Shown here one piece after another: positions 46,734 through 54,417 of a stretch of 60,163 nt of DNA. Made by a program: the position numbers and the translations under genes. A model generated the notes under the pieces. It was given only the letters and a program-made list of their open reading frames with translations. It had not been told where the DNA came from and ran no database searches. This stretch comes from Streptomyces hydrogenans (GTDB taxonomy: Bacteria; Actinomycetota; Actinomycetes; Streptomycetales; Streptomycetaceae), in NCBI RefSeq assembly GCF_014656075.1, contig NZ_BNBS01000007.1, positions 84,827-144,989 on the forward strand, written 5' to 3'. How positions within the stretch are numbered: position 1 is the stretch's first letter; each line of letters starts with the position of its first letter.

Positions 46734-48779
46734 GTGACCACCGCCGAGCCGACACGCGCGGGCCGCAGAACGGCCGCCGCCCCCCTCCCCGAGCAGGCCG
46801 CCGACCAGGACCGGGACGCCGTCCGGAACGGCGCACCGGACGCCGGCCGGTCCACCGTCACGCGCTCCCCGCAGGACGCCGGGCCGGACGTCGCGCAGGA
46901 TGGCATCCAGGAGGCGCCACCGACCTCCGCCACCACGGCCTACGCCCCCACCGTCCCCGCTCCCACCACCCCCGGTTCACCTTCGCGAATAGTGCTCCCG
47001 AACCAGCGCACCGCCCCCGAGCGGACCTCGCCCCAGCCGCAGGACCCGTCCCCGCCTCCGCCGCGGCGCCGCAAGCGCCGCTACCCCGTGATGGTGGCGA
47101 CGGGCGTCGCGGCGCTCCTGCACGTCCTCTGGTTCTTCTACTTCGCGAACAGCGGTGGGGACCTCGCGGCGCAGGACGCCTGGGCCGAGTTCGTCGGACG
47201 GCACCCCGACTCCGCTTACAACCTCGCCTGGTACGGCGGCATGCACCCGGTCTCGTACAGCGTGGTCTCGCCGTACGTGATGTCGGTGCTCGGCGTCCGC
47301 TCGACGATGATGATCGCGGGCACGCTCTCCGCCGCCCTGACCGCGCTGATCCTGGTGCGGGTCCCGGCGGTCCGGAACCCCATGGCGTGCTCCCTCGCGG
47401 GCGTCTTCGCCTTCCTCTGCAACGCGCTGTCGGGCCGGGTGACCTTCGGGCTCGGCATGATGTTCGCGGTCGGCGCGGTCGCCGCCGTCTTCTGCTGGCC
47501 GCACCGCTGGCGCCGCAGGCGCTGGGCGAAGGCCGCCGTGGCGGCGCCGCTCGCCGGGCTCGCGACGGCGTGCAGCCCGGTCGCGGGCCTGTTCCTCGGC
47601 GTGGTGGCGGCGGCGCTCTTCCTCAACAAGCGGAGGCCGGGCGCGTACGCCATCGGCCTCGCCCCGGTCGCCGTCGTCGCGCTCTCCTCCTGGCTGTTCC
47701 CCTTCTCCGGCACGCAGCCGATGTCCTTCGCGTCGACGTCGCTGCCGCTGCTCTTCGGGATCCTCGTCCTGGTCCTCGTCCCGAGGGACTGGCGCACGGT
47801 CCGCACGGCCGCCGCCTGCTACACCTTCGGCACCTTCCTGACCTGGCTGATCGACTCCCAGATCGGGTCGAACATCTCGCGGCTGCCGATGCTCTTCGCG
47901 GGCGTGGCGCTGCTGGCGGCCCTGCCGTACACGCGCCCGCGCTCGGTCCGCTGGTACGCGCTGGTCGTCGCCTTCCTCGGCCTGAACTTCTGGATCGGCT
48001 TCAAGGGCGTCGACGACGTGATCCGCACCCGCCCGGACGCCTCCTGGGCCTTCGAGGTGGCGCCGCTGATCAACCAGCTCCAGGTGCGGGACGCCCGTAA
48101 GGCCCGCGTCGAGGTCGTCCCGGCCTCCAGCCACCGCGAGTCCTCGGCGCTCAGCCCGTACATCAACCTGGCGCGCGGCTGGAACCGCCAGGCCGACATG
48201 GAGCGCAACCCGCTCTTCTACGACGACACCCTCAACGCCGTGAACTACCGCGAGTGGCTCCACCGCTGGGCCGTCCGGTACGTCGTCCTGCCGACCGGCG
48301 CCCCCGACTCGGGCGCGGAGCGCGAGGCGGAGCTGGTCGACAAGGGCCTGCCGTACCTGAACCAGGTGTGGTCCGACGCGAACTGGCGGCTGTACGAGGT
48401 CGCCGGCGCCACCCCCCTCGCCGACGCCCCCGCCCAGGTCGAGCGTGCCGCCGAGAACGAGGTCGTCCTCCACCTCGACCGCCCGGCCCGGATCAAGATC
48501 CGCGTCCCCTACTCGCCCTGGCTCGCCCTGATGGACGAGAACGGCGGCAAGCTGGAGCCCCCGCAGGAGACGGAGGAGTCCAAGCTGGCCCGGGAGGAGT
48601 CCGAGACCGAGATCCCGAAGGTCTTCGCCAACGAGAACGGCTGCCTGGTGAAGGCGGAGCCGGACGAGGAGGGCGACGAGTGGACGGAACTGGTCGCCCC
48701 CAAGGCCGGTACGTACCGTCTGGCCGCCCCCTACAAGCTCTTCCCGCGCGGCACGGCCTGCCCGGAGGAACTGCGCTGA
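46734..48779 (+). CDS. Polytopic membrane protein, GT-C glycosyltransferase-like
   Basis: A 681-residue protein. A ~115-residue hydrophilic Pro/Thr-rich N-terminus precedes RRRKRRYPVMVATGVAALLHVLWFFYF. Around ten membrane segments follow, to about residue 430. The first outer loop, SGGDLAAQDAWAEFVGRHPDSAYNLAWYGGMHPVSYSV, resembles the acidic loop of GT-C glycosyltransferases. The exterior C-terminal domain (about 440-681) includes YREWLHRWAVRYVVLPTGAPDSGAEREAELVD, as in alpha-mannosyl/arabinosyl transferase-like proteins. A transporter annotation is also seen for homologues. GTG 46734 has GGAAAGGG just upstream. Confidence 0.65.
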   Translation: MTTAEPTRAGRRTAAAPLPEQAADQDRDAVRNGAPDAGRSTVTRSPQDAGPDVAQDGIQEAPPTSATTAYAPTVPAPTTPGSPSRIVLPNQRTAPERTSPQPQDPSPPPPRRRKRRYPVMVATGVAALLHVLWFFYFANSGGDLAAQDAWAEFVGRHPDSAYNLAWYGGMHPVSYSVVSPYVMSVLGVRSTMMIAGTLSAALTALILVRVPAVRNPMACSLAGVFAFLCNALSGRVTFGLGMMFAVGAVAAVFCWPHRWRRRRWAKAAVAAPLAGLATACSPVAGLFLGVVAAALFLNKRRPGAYAIGLAPVAVVALSSWLFPFSGTQPMSFASTSLPLLFGILVLVLVPRDWRTVRTAAACYTFGTFLTWLIDSQIGSNISRLPMLFAGVALLAALPYTRPRSVRWYALVVAFLGLNFWIGFKGVDDVIRTRPDASWAFEVAPLINQLQVRDARKARVEVVPASSHRESSALSPYINLARGWNRQADMERNPLFYDDTLNAVNYREWLHRWAVRYVVLPTGAPDSGAEREAELVDKGLPYLNQVWSDANWRLYEVAGATPLADAPAQVERAAENEVVLHLDRPARIKIRVPYSPWLALMDENGGKLEPPQETEESKLAREESETEIPKVFANENGCLVKAEPDEEGDEWTELVAPKAGTYRLAAPYKLFPRGTACPEELR

Positions 48780-48859
48780 CCCCCGGCGCGGTCACCCATA
48801 AGGAGGGTGAACGCGGCAGGGGGCTGCTCACCCCCGGGTACGGGCCCTAGGGTCGTCCC

Positions 48860-49654
48860 ATGCGGCAGGAACCAACTGAATCGGGGCGGGCGGACGTGAC
48901 GGACGCGGGAGACGCGGCGGACGCGGGGGACGTGGCGACGGAGACGAGGCCGGCCCCGGAAGAGCGGGAGACCCCGGCCCCGCCCCCCAGGCGCCGCCGC
49001 CGGCTCTCCCCCTGGGCGGAGTACCCCCTCCTGGCCGTCGTCGCCCTGGGCCTCGCCTTCCTGATCAAGACCTTCCTGCTCCAGGCGTTCCTGATCCCCT
49101 CGGGGTCCATGCAGAACACCCTCCAGGAGGACGACCGCGTCCTGGTCGACAAGCTCACCCCCTGGTTCGGCTCGGAACCCGACCGCGGCGAGGTGGTCGT
49201 CTTCCGCGACCCCGCCGACTGGCTCGCCGGCCACGAGATGAAGCCCCCCACCACCGTCCAGAAGGCCCTCGGCTTCGTGGGCCTGATGCCGGCGGCCGGC
49301 GAACAGCACCTGATCAAGCGCGTGATCGGCGTGGCGGGCGACACGATCGAGTGCCGGGGCACCGGCCCGCTGAAGCTCAACGGCACCCCCCTGGACGAGC
49401 CGTACGTCTACGCGGGCAACACCCCCTGCAGCAACGACGCGGGCGGCCAGTTCAAGGTCACCGTCCCCGCCGGCCACCTCTGGGTCATGGGCGACCACCG
49501 CCAGGCGTCCCAGGACTCCCGCTACCACCAGGACGACGGCCAGGGCGGCATGCTCCCCCTCACCGACGTCGTCGGCCGGGCGGTCGTCGTGGCCTGGCCC
49601 GTCCCCCACTGGTCCACCCTCCCGGTCCCGGACGCCTTCGACTCCCGGAACTGA
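48860..49654 (+). CDS. lepB: Signal peptidase I
   Basis: A 264-residue type I signal peptidase. A cytoplasmic N-terminus rich in Ala/Asp/Glu ends in RRRRR, a single helix follows (about 54-78), then the S26 domain: SGSM with nucleophile Ser83, HLIKRVIGVAGD with general base Lys153, and GDHRQASQDSR (box E, Asp/Ser) near 215. It cleaves signal peptides at the outer membrane face. Streptomyces carry several such enzymes (SipW-Z); which one this is cannot be told. ATG 48860 follows TAGGGT by six bases and lacks a ribosome site (leaderless). Confidence 0.93.
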   Translation: MRQEPTESGRADVTDAGDAADAGDVATETRPAPEERETPAPPPRRRRRLSPWAEYPLLAVVALGLAFLIKTFLLQAFLIPSGSMQNTLQEDDRVLVDKLTPWFGSEPDRGEVVVFRDPADWLAGHEMKPPTTVQKALGFVGLMPAAGEQHLIKRVIGVAGDTIECRGTGPLKLNGTPLDEPYVYAGNTPCSNDAGGQFKVTVPAGHLWVMGDHRQASQDSRYHQDDGQGGMLPLTDVVGRAVVVAWPVPHWSTLPVPDAFDSRN

Positions 49655-49689
49655 CGGCGACCGCGCCCCCCGCACAGAAGGACAACCCC

Positions 49690-49983
49690 ATGGCCATCAT
49701 CGTCACCTTCGACCTCCCCGGCGCGGGCCAGGACCTCTACGACACGGTCATCGACCGCGTCACCCAGGGCCAGGGCTTCACCCGCTTCGCGGACCTCCCC
49801 AACCCCGGCCTCCTCTCCCACGCGGCCGGCCCGGTCGACGGCGGCTTCCGCGTCACCGAGATCTGGGAGAGCGAGGAGGCCCTCGCCCACCACGCCCGGA
49901 CCTTCGCCCCGGTCCTGGCCGCCCTCGGCCACACCGACCTGAAGCCCACGATCATCCCGGCCCACCACTACGTCACCCGCTGA
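49690..49983 (+). CDS. Small alpha/beta-barrel (antibiotic-monooxygenase-like) protein
   Basis: A 97-residue protein with one ferredoxin-like module: MAIIVTFDLPGAGQDLYDTVIDRVTQGQGF, then LLSHAAGPVDGGFRVTEIWESEEALAHHARTFAPVL and a closing strand PTIIPAHHYVTR. This is the ABM-like dimeric barrel pattern. A function cannot be assigned. ATG 49690 has AGAAGGA upstream and it begins 35 bases after the signal peptidase stop, possibly co-transcribed. Ends at a strong terminator. Confidence 0.78.
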   Translation: MAIIVTFDLPGAGQDLYDTVIDRVTQGQGFTRFADLPNPGLLSHAAGPVDGGFRVTEIWESEEALAHHARTFAPVLAALGHTDLKPTIIPAHHYVTR

Positions 49984-50003
49984 GCCGCCCCACCCCGAAA
50001 CCC

Positions 50004-50045
50004 AGAAGGACCCCGTCTCCGGCAATCCGGAGACGGGGTCCTTCT
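50004..50045. terminator. Bidirectional 19-bp-stem terminator
   Basis: Perfect 19-base arms (50004-50022 and 50027-50045) with a CAAT loop. It serves the plus-strand gene on its left and the minus-strand tRNA on its right. Confidence 0.9.
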
Positions 50046-50052
50046 GATCTGG

Positions 50053-50125
50053 TGCCCCCGGCAGGATTCGAACCTGCGACACCCGCTTTAGGAGAGCGGT
50101 GCTCTATCCCCTGAGCTACGGAGGC
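50053..50125 (-). tRNA. tRNA-Arg (anticodon CCU)
   Basis: A complete cloverleaf on the minus strand. The acceptor GCCTCCG (50125-50119) pairs with CGGGGGC, allowing one T-G pair. The D-arm is GTAGCTCAGGGGATAGAGC, the anticodon stem CCGCT/AGCGG with loop CTCCTAA (anticodon CCT), and the T-loop GGTTCGAATCC. The discriminator is A, and the CCA end is encoded at 50052-50050. It reads AGG, a rare codon in this GC-rich genome. Confidence 0.97.
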
Positions 50126-50148
50126 GGGGCTTGGACAGCCTAGCGGAT

Positions 50149-50187
50149 GGGGGGTTGGGGGGTGGGGTTGTGGGTGGGGGTCGGGGG
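50149..50187 (+). other. G-quadruplex-capable G-tract cluster
   Basis: Six runs of 3-6 guanines separated by 1-4 bases, between the tRNA-Arg 5' end and the CoA ligase start. It satisfies the G3-N1-7 four-tract rule with tracts to spare. Confidence 0.7.
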
Positions 50188-50225
50188 TGCGTAGCTTCGG
50201 TGGGGTGGGTGAGAGGGGTGTGGGT

Positions 50226-51863
50226 GTGCTGACGGGCGAGGGGGCGCCGTTCGAGGTCGTGGACGGGGTGTACGTGCGGGGGCCTCGGACGTTGCGGGAG
50301 TTCGTCGAGGTGGTGTGGGGGTTCGGGGACCGGGTTTTTCTGGTGGGTGAGGGGGAGAGCGTCACCTACCGGGAGTTCTTCGACGCCGCCTGTGGGCTGG
50401 GGCGGCGGCTGGTGGGGGAGTACGGGCTGCGGCCGGGGGACCGGGTCGTGGTCGCGATGCGGAACCTGCCGGAGTGGCAGGTGGCGTTCTGGGGGGCTCA
50501 GCTGGCGGGGCTCGTCGTCGTGCCGCTGAACGCGTGGTGGAGCGAGGAGGAGTTCGCGTACGCGCTGGACGACTGCGCGCCGCGGATGCTGCTGGTGGAC
50601 GGCGAGCGGGTCGGGCGGGTGCGGGAGTGGGCGCGGGCCGCCGGGGTGCCGGGGATCGTGTTCCGGGGTGAGGCCGAGGCCGGGTTCGTGGCGTACGAGG
50701 TGGACGACGATCCGCTGCTCGGGCCGCCCGACGTCGAGGTGGCGCCCGAGGACGACGCGACGATCTTCTACACGTCCGGGACGACCGGGCGGCCCAAGGG
50801 GGCCGTCGCCACGCATCTCGCGCAGGCCGGGGCCGCGGTGCACCCGCGGTACTTCGCCGCCGCCGCGGCGATCGCGCGGGGGGAGCGGCCGGGGGGCGGC
50901 GCGCCGGTGGTGTCCCTGACGACCTTTCCCTTCTTCCACGTCGCCGCCTTCACCTCGCTGTACGCCGTGATGGCGGCCGGGGGGACGCTCGTCATGATGC
51001 GGAAGTGGGACGCGGGGCGGGCCCTGGAGCTGATCCGGGAGCACGGCGTGACCCATTACGCGGGGGTGCCGACCACCGCGCTGCAGCTGCTCGCGCTCGC
51101 CCGGGAGGCGGGGGACGGGCTGGAGAGCCTCGTGCTGCTGAGCACGGGCGGGGCCGCCGCGCCGCCGGCGATCACCGGGGAGCTGGCGGCGGGGTACGGG
51201 GAGCGGATCGCGCCCCGGAACGGGTACGGGCTCACCGAGACCTGCGGCGGGGTGTTCGCCAACGTCGGTGCCGAGTACCGCGAGCATCCCGGGAGCGTGG
51301 GGCGGCCCTCGCCGGCCACCGAGGCGCGGATCGAGGCGCCGGGGGAGGACGGGGTCGGCGAGCTGTGGCTGCGGGGGCAGTCGCTCTTCCGGGGGTACTG
51401 GGGGGATCCGGAGGCGACCCGGGCCGTGTTCGCGCCCGGCGGGTGGTTCCGTACCGGTGATCTCGCCACGGTGGACGCCGGGGGGCGGGTCTCGATCGTC
51501 GACCGGCTCACCGACCTGGTGATCAGGGGCGGCGAGAACGTGTACTGCGTGGAGGTCGAGCAGGCGCTCCACGCGCACCCGGACGTGCTCGACGCGGCCG
51601 TCGTCGGGGTCCCGCACCCGCTGCTGGGCGAGGAGGTCGGGGCGGTCGTACGGCTCCGGGCGGGCTCCCCGGTGGGTGTGGAGGGGCTGCGGGCGCACGT
51701 CGCCGCGCGCCTCGCCGCCTTCAAGGTGCCCGCGCACGTCGTGCTCGTGCCGGACGCGGAGCTGCCCCGGAACCGGGCGGGGAAGCTGCTCAAGGGGGAG
51801 TTGCGGGAGCTGGTGGTGTCCGCCGTCGCCGGGCGGGAGCCGGGGGAGCCGGGCGAGCCGTAG
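50226..51863 (+). CDS. AMP-dependent acyl-CoA synthetase/ligase
   Basis: A 545-residue ANL ligase. TIFYTSGTTGRPKGAVATH (about 177-195), NGYGLTETCGGVFAN, FRTGDLATVD, RLTDLVIRGGENVYCVEVE and the final NRAGKLLKGEL with A10 lysine are all present, so it should be active. The N-terminus VVDGVYVRGPRTLREFVEVVWGFGDRVFLV is of the long- or medium-chain type. GTG 50226 has GAGAGGGG seven bases upstream. Wobble choice is less C-biased and more G-biased than in neighbours. No shared operator is present, so it is probably outside the CTGACG regulon. Confidence 0.87.
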   Translation: MLTGEGAPFEVVDGVYVRGPRTLREFVEVVWGFGDRVFLVGEGESVTYREFFDAACGLGRRLVGEYGLRPGDRVVVAMRNLPEWQVAFWGAQLAGLVVVPLNAWWSEEEFAYALDDCAPRMLLVDGERVGRVREWARAAGVPGIVFRGEAEAGFVAYEVDDDPLLGPPDVEVAPEDDATIFYTSGTTGRPKGAVATHLAQAGAAVHPRYFAAAAAIARGERPGGGAPVVSLTTFPFFHVAAFTSLYAVMAAGGTLVMMRKWDAGRALELIREHGVTHYAGVPTTALQLLALAREAGDGLESLVLLSTGGAAAPPAITGELAAGYGERIAPRNGYGLTETCGGVFANVGAEYREHPGSVGRPSPATEARIEAPGEDGVGELWLRGQSLFRGYWGDPEATRAVFAPGGWFRTGDLATVDAGGRVSIVDRLTDLVIRGGENVYCVEVEQALHAHPDVLDAAVVGVPHPLLGEEVGAVVRLRAGSPVGVEGLRAHVAARLAAFKVPAHVVLVPDAELPRNRAGKLLKGELRELVVSAVAGREPGEPGEP

Positions 51864-51925
51864 GAGTCGCGGGGAGTCGGAGGGGTCGCGGGAGCCATGA
51901 GGGCCGGGGGAGGGGCCCGTCGTGC

Positions 51926-53197
51926 TCAGTCGCGGCTGACGCGGATGCGGAAGTTGCCGGCGGCGTCCTCGTCGACGACGCCTATGCGGATGCCGTTGGT
52001 GCGGTCGGTGAAGGTCTCGCCGGGGCGGAAGGGCGCGTCGGAGAGTTCCGCGTGGACGTTGGGGCGGCGGGTGCAGCCGCCGCTGGTGCGGTCGCTGTCG
52101 GCGACCGTCACCGGGCCGTGGCCGGTGTCCACGTCGGACTCGACGCGGTAGACGAGGACGCCCGGCTCGCAGACGGCCTCGTCGTTGCCCTCGCGGGTGC
52201 GGACCTCGACGGCGTATCCGGTGGTGTCGGAGAGCGGGACGAAGACCAGTTTGGGGCCGCCGGCGACGGCCAGCGGGGTGAGCAGGTGCTCGCTGGTGCC
52301 GGTGACGGAGGCGCAGCGGATCTGGTCGTTGTCGAGCCAGCCGAGCTTCCACTTGTGCCAGCCGAGCAGGTCGTTGTTGGCCCCCCAGTCCTCGGACATG
52401 ATGTCCCAGTGGCCGACCGTGCCGCCGCCGTCGGCGGTGTAGAGGTCGGGCAGGCCGAAGACGTGGCCGTTCTCGTGCGGCAGGACGCGGTAGCCGGTCT
52501 GGGCGTAGGTGCCGGAGCCGTCGTCCTGGCGGCTGTAGACGAAGGACGTGTTGGCGAGCGGGACGCCGTCGGCGTAGGGGGCGTCGTCGTTGCCGGAGAA
52601 GGTCACGGACAGGACGGTGTCGAGGGCGGAGGGGCCGGCGTTCGGCGTGACCAGGACGTTGACCAGGTCGTAGGCGCTGAAGTCGACCTTCGGGTCGGCC
52701 GCCTTCACGATGTCCTCGACGAAGGAGCGGTAGCCCGGTTCGTACGGGGCGCCGCGCTCGATGCCGTACGAGGAGAACGGCCGCGGCATCCGCAGCCAGT
52801 CGGGTATCGGGGTCTCGGCGCGGTACTGGAGGCGGCCGTAGGAGCTGACGCGGAACCAGTCGGAGGTCTGCGGGAAGAACTCCCGGAAGCGGGACATGGC
52901 GGTGCCCTCGCCGCGGGCGTCGGGGAAGTCGACCATGAGCGTGAGGGCGCGGACGGCGCCGGTGGAGCGGGCGTACCCGGGGGCGGTCGGCAGCCCTTCC
53001 GACATCTGCACACCGAGGGTGGTGGCGATGCGGCACGGTCCGAGCCGGGTGGTGTCCGGCGCGGCGGCCACCGGGCCGGCCGAGGCCGGGGCGGGCCCGG
53101 GGAGCGTGGTGCTCGCGGAGGCGAGCACGGTGAGCAGAAGGGCCGCGGTCGCCGCGAGGGCGACCGGTCTGCGTATCCGCCGGCGGGTGTGCTGCAT
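51926..53197 (-). CDS. Secreted M6-family zinc metalloprotease
   Basis: A 423-residue exported protease. The signal peptide is MQHTRRRIRRPVALAATAALLLTVLASAS (cut near 30-40). The pro-segment contains GVQMSEGLPTAPGYARSTG. The M6 catalytic core has VLPHENGHVFGLPDLY (His241, Glu242, His245, Asp251) with GHWDIMSEDWGANN downstream, the immune-inhibitor-A style met-turn. The C-terminal beta domain ends FRIRVSRD. It probably degrades extracellular proteins. ATG 53197 is used. Divergent from the TetR gene, with a 268-base region that holds two operator-like palindromes. Confidence 0.9.
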   Translation of the reverse strand: MQHTRRRIRRPVALAATAALLLTVLASASTTLPGPAPASAGPVAAAPDTTRLGPCRIATTLGVQMSEGLPTAPGYARSTGAVRALTLMVDFPDARGEGTAMSRFREFFPQTSDWFRVSSYGRLQYRAETPIPDWLRMPRPFSSYGIERGAPYEPGYRSFVEDIVKAADPKVDFSAYDLVNVLVTPNAGPSALDTVLSVTFSGNDDAPYADGVPLANTSFVYSRQDDGSGTYAQTGYRVLPHENGHVFGLPDLYTADGGGTVGHWDIMSEDWGANNDLLGWHKWKLGWLDNDQIRCASVTGTSEHLLTPLAVAGGPKLVFVPLSDTTGYAVEVRTREGNDEAVCEPGVLVYRVESDVDTGHGPVTVADSDRTSGGCTRRPNVHAELSDAPFRPGETFTDRTNGIRIGVVDEDAAGNFRIRVSRD

Positions 53198-53356
53198 GCG
53201 GTCGCCTCTCCGGTCGGGGCCAGGTCAGCGGCGTGGTGCGCCGTGGGCTCAGCCTGTGCGGAGCGGCGCGGGGGCGCGCGCCGGGTGGACCGATCGTGGG
53301 TATCCCCGCACGGAGCGTAGAAAGTGATCCAGGTCACATCCGTAGTCGAAATAAGC

Positions 53357-53371
53357 GGGGATTGCTTCCCC
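53357..53371. promoter_or_regulatory. Operator-like palindrome 1 upstream of the TetR gene
   Basis: GGGGATTGCTTCCCC: arms GGGGA/TCCCC with a five-base centre. A near-identical copy lies 39 bp to the right. Together they frame a candidate promoter region (TTTAGAA at about 53373). Confidence 0.6.
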
Positions 53372-53395
53372 GTTTAGAAGAGAGTTCGACGAAGT

Positions 53396-53410
53396 GGGGA
53401 CTGTTTCCCC
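53396..53410. promoter_or_regulatory. Operator-like palindrome 2 upstream of the TetR gene
   Basis: GGGGACTGTTTCCCC, differing from the first copy at two central bases. 55 bases before the GTG start at 53466. Likely binding site of the adjacent TetR protein. Confidence 0.6.
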
Positions 53411-53465
53411 GGATGGCTCCGAACGGCTGAGAGGCCGGGGGCCCGACGGCTGAGGAGGTCGTGGC

Positions 53466-54149
53466 GTGATCCGCACCGACGGAGAAGCTCCCGCGGGCGA
53501 CGGCGCGGCCGAGGCCGCGCCCGTGCGCCGCGTGCCCCGGCCGCGCGCCGACGCGCTCCGCAACCGCGAGCGGCTGGTGACGGCGGCCCGCGAGATGTTC
53601 GTGGAGTTCGGCTGCGCCGTGCCCTACGACGAGATCGCGCGCCGGGCCGGCGTCGGCAACGCCACGCTCTACCGGAACTTCCCCGAGCGCCCCGAGCTCG
53701 TCCACGAGGTCGTCCTCTCGATCCTCGCCCGGCTCACCGAGCGGGCCGAGCGGGCGGCGGCCGAGGAGGCGGACACCTTCGCCGCCGTCAGCCGCTTCGT
53801 CCACGCGGCGGCCGACGAGAGGGTCGGCGCGCTCTGCCCGATGCTCGACGGCACCTTCGACAAGGACCATCCCGACCTGGTCGTCGAGAGCGAGCGCCTG
53901 GAGGAGGCCGTCGAGGGCCTCGTCCGGCGGGCGCAGACGGCCGGCCGGCTCCGTGCCGACATCGGCGTCGGCGACCTCATGGTCGGCGTCTCCCAGCTGA
54001 CCCGGCCGCTGCCGGGCACCGGCTGCGAGGACTTCGCCCCCTTCGTCCACCGGCATCTCCAGCTCTTCCTCGACGGCCTGGAGGCGCCCGCCCGCTCCAC
54101 GCTGCCCGGCGCGGCGGCGACCCTGGAGGACCTGAGACGCGACGCGTGA
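53466..54149 (+). CDS. TetR-family transcriptional regulator
   Basis: A 227-residue TetR protein. The HTH (about 34-80) reads RNRERLVTAAREMFVEFGCAVPYDEIARRAGVGNATLYRNFPERPELVHEVV, and a TetR C-terminal (SbtR-like) domain follows. GTG 53466 has GAGGAGG upstream. It is 268 bases before, and in the same direction as, an MFS drug-efflux gene that it probably controls. In S. coelicolor a TetR gene (SCO3201) and an MFS gene sit near hrdD in the same way, by memory. Confidence 0.88.
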   Translation: MIRTDGEAPAGDGAAEAAPVRRVPRPRADALRNRERLVTAAREMFVEFGCAVPYDEIARRAGVGNATLYRNFPERPELVHEVVLSILARLTERAERAAAEEADTFAAVSRFVHAAADERVGALCPMLDGTFDKDHPDLVVESERLEEAVEGLVRRAQTAGRLRADIGVGDLMVGVSQLTRPLPGTGCEDFAPFVHRHLQLFLDGLEAPARSTLPGAAATLEDLRRDA

Positions 54150-54201
54150 CGGGCGCCGGCCCGACCGCGGGGCGGGTGACGGGTTCCGGCCCGGTTCACC
54201 G

Positions 54202-54310
54202 GTGAAGGCCCCGGCCCGTGAAAGGCCCGGCCCGCCCGTGAAAGGCCCCGGCCCGCGAAAGGCCCCGGCCCGCGAAAGGCCCCGGCCCGCCAGTGAAAGG
54301 CCCCGGCGCG
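54202..54310. repeat. 17-bp tandem repeats between tetR and the MFS gene
   Basis: Three perfect copies of GAAAGGCCCCGGCCCGC (54240-54290) within six imperfect units that run from GTGAAGGCCCC at 54202 to 54310. Each unit contains the self-complementary core GGCCCCGGCCC, so hairpins can form. Confidence 0.85.
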
Positions 54311-54362
54311 ACCGGTCGCCCCTTCGGCGCCCCCGCTCCACCGAGCCCCCCGACTTCTTGAA

Positions 54363-54378
54363 ACGTTCCCGAGAACGT
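54363..54378. promoter_or_regulatory. 16-bp palindrome before the MFS gene
   Basis: ACGTTC-CCGA-GAACGT, perfect six-base arms, 40 bases before ATG 54418. A candidate operator for the upstream TetR or the nearby MarR protein. Confidence 0.55.
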
Positions 54379-54417
54379 CCCTTTTCTTCCCGTACGCACC
54401 AAGAGGTGGCTACTCCC

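Noticed and set aside
54363..54378. LexA (SOS) box upstream of the MFS gene
   Set aside because: The actinobacterial LexA box is GAAC-N4-GTTC. Here the order is GTTC-N4-GAAC, so it is a different palindrome.
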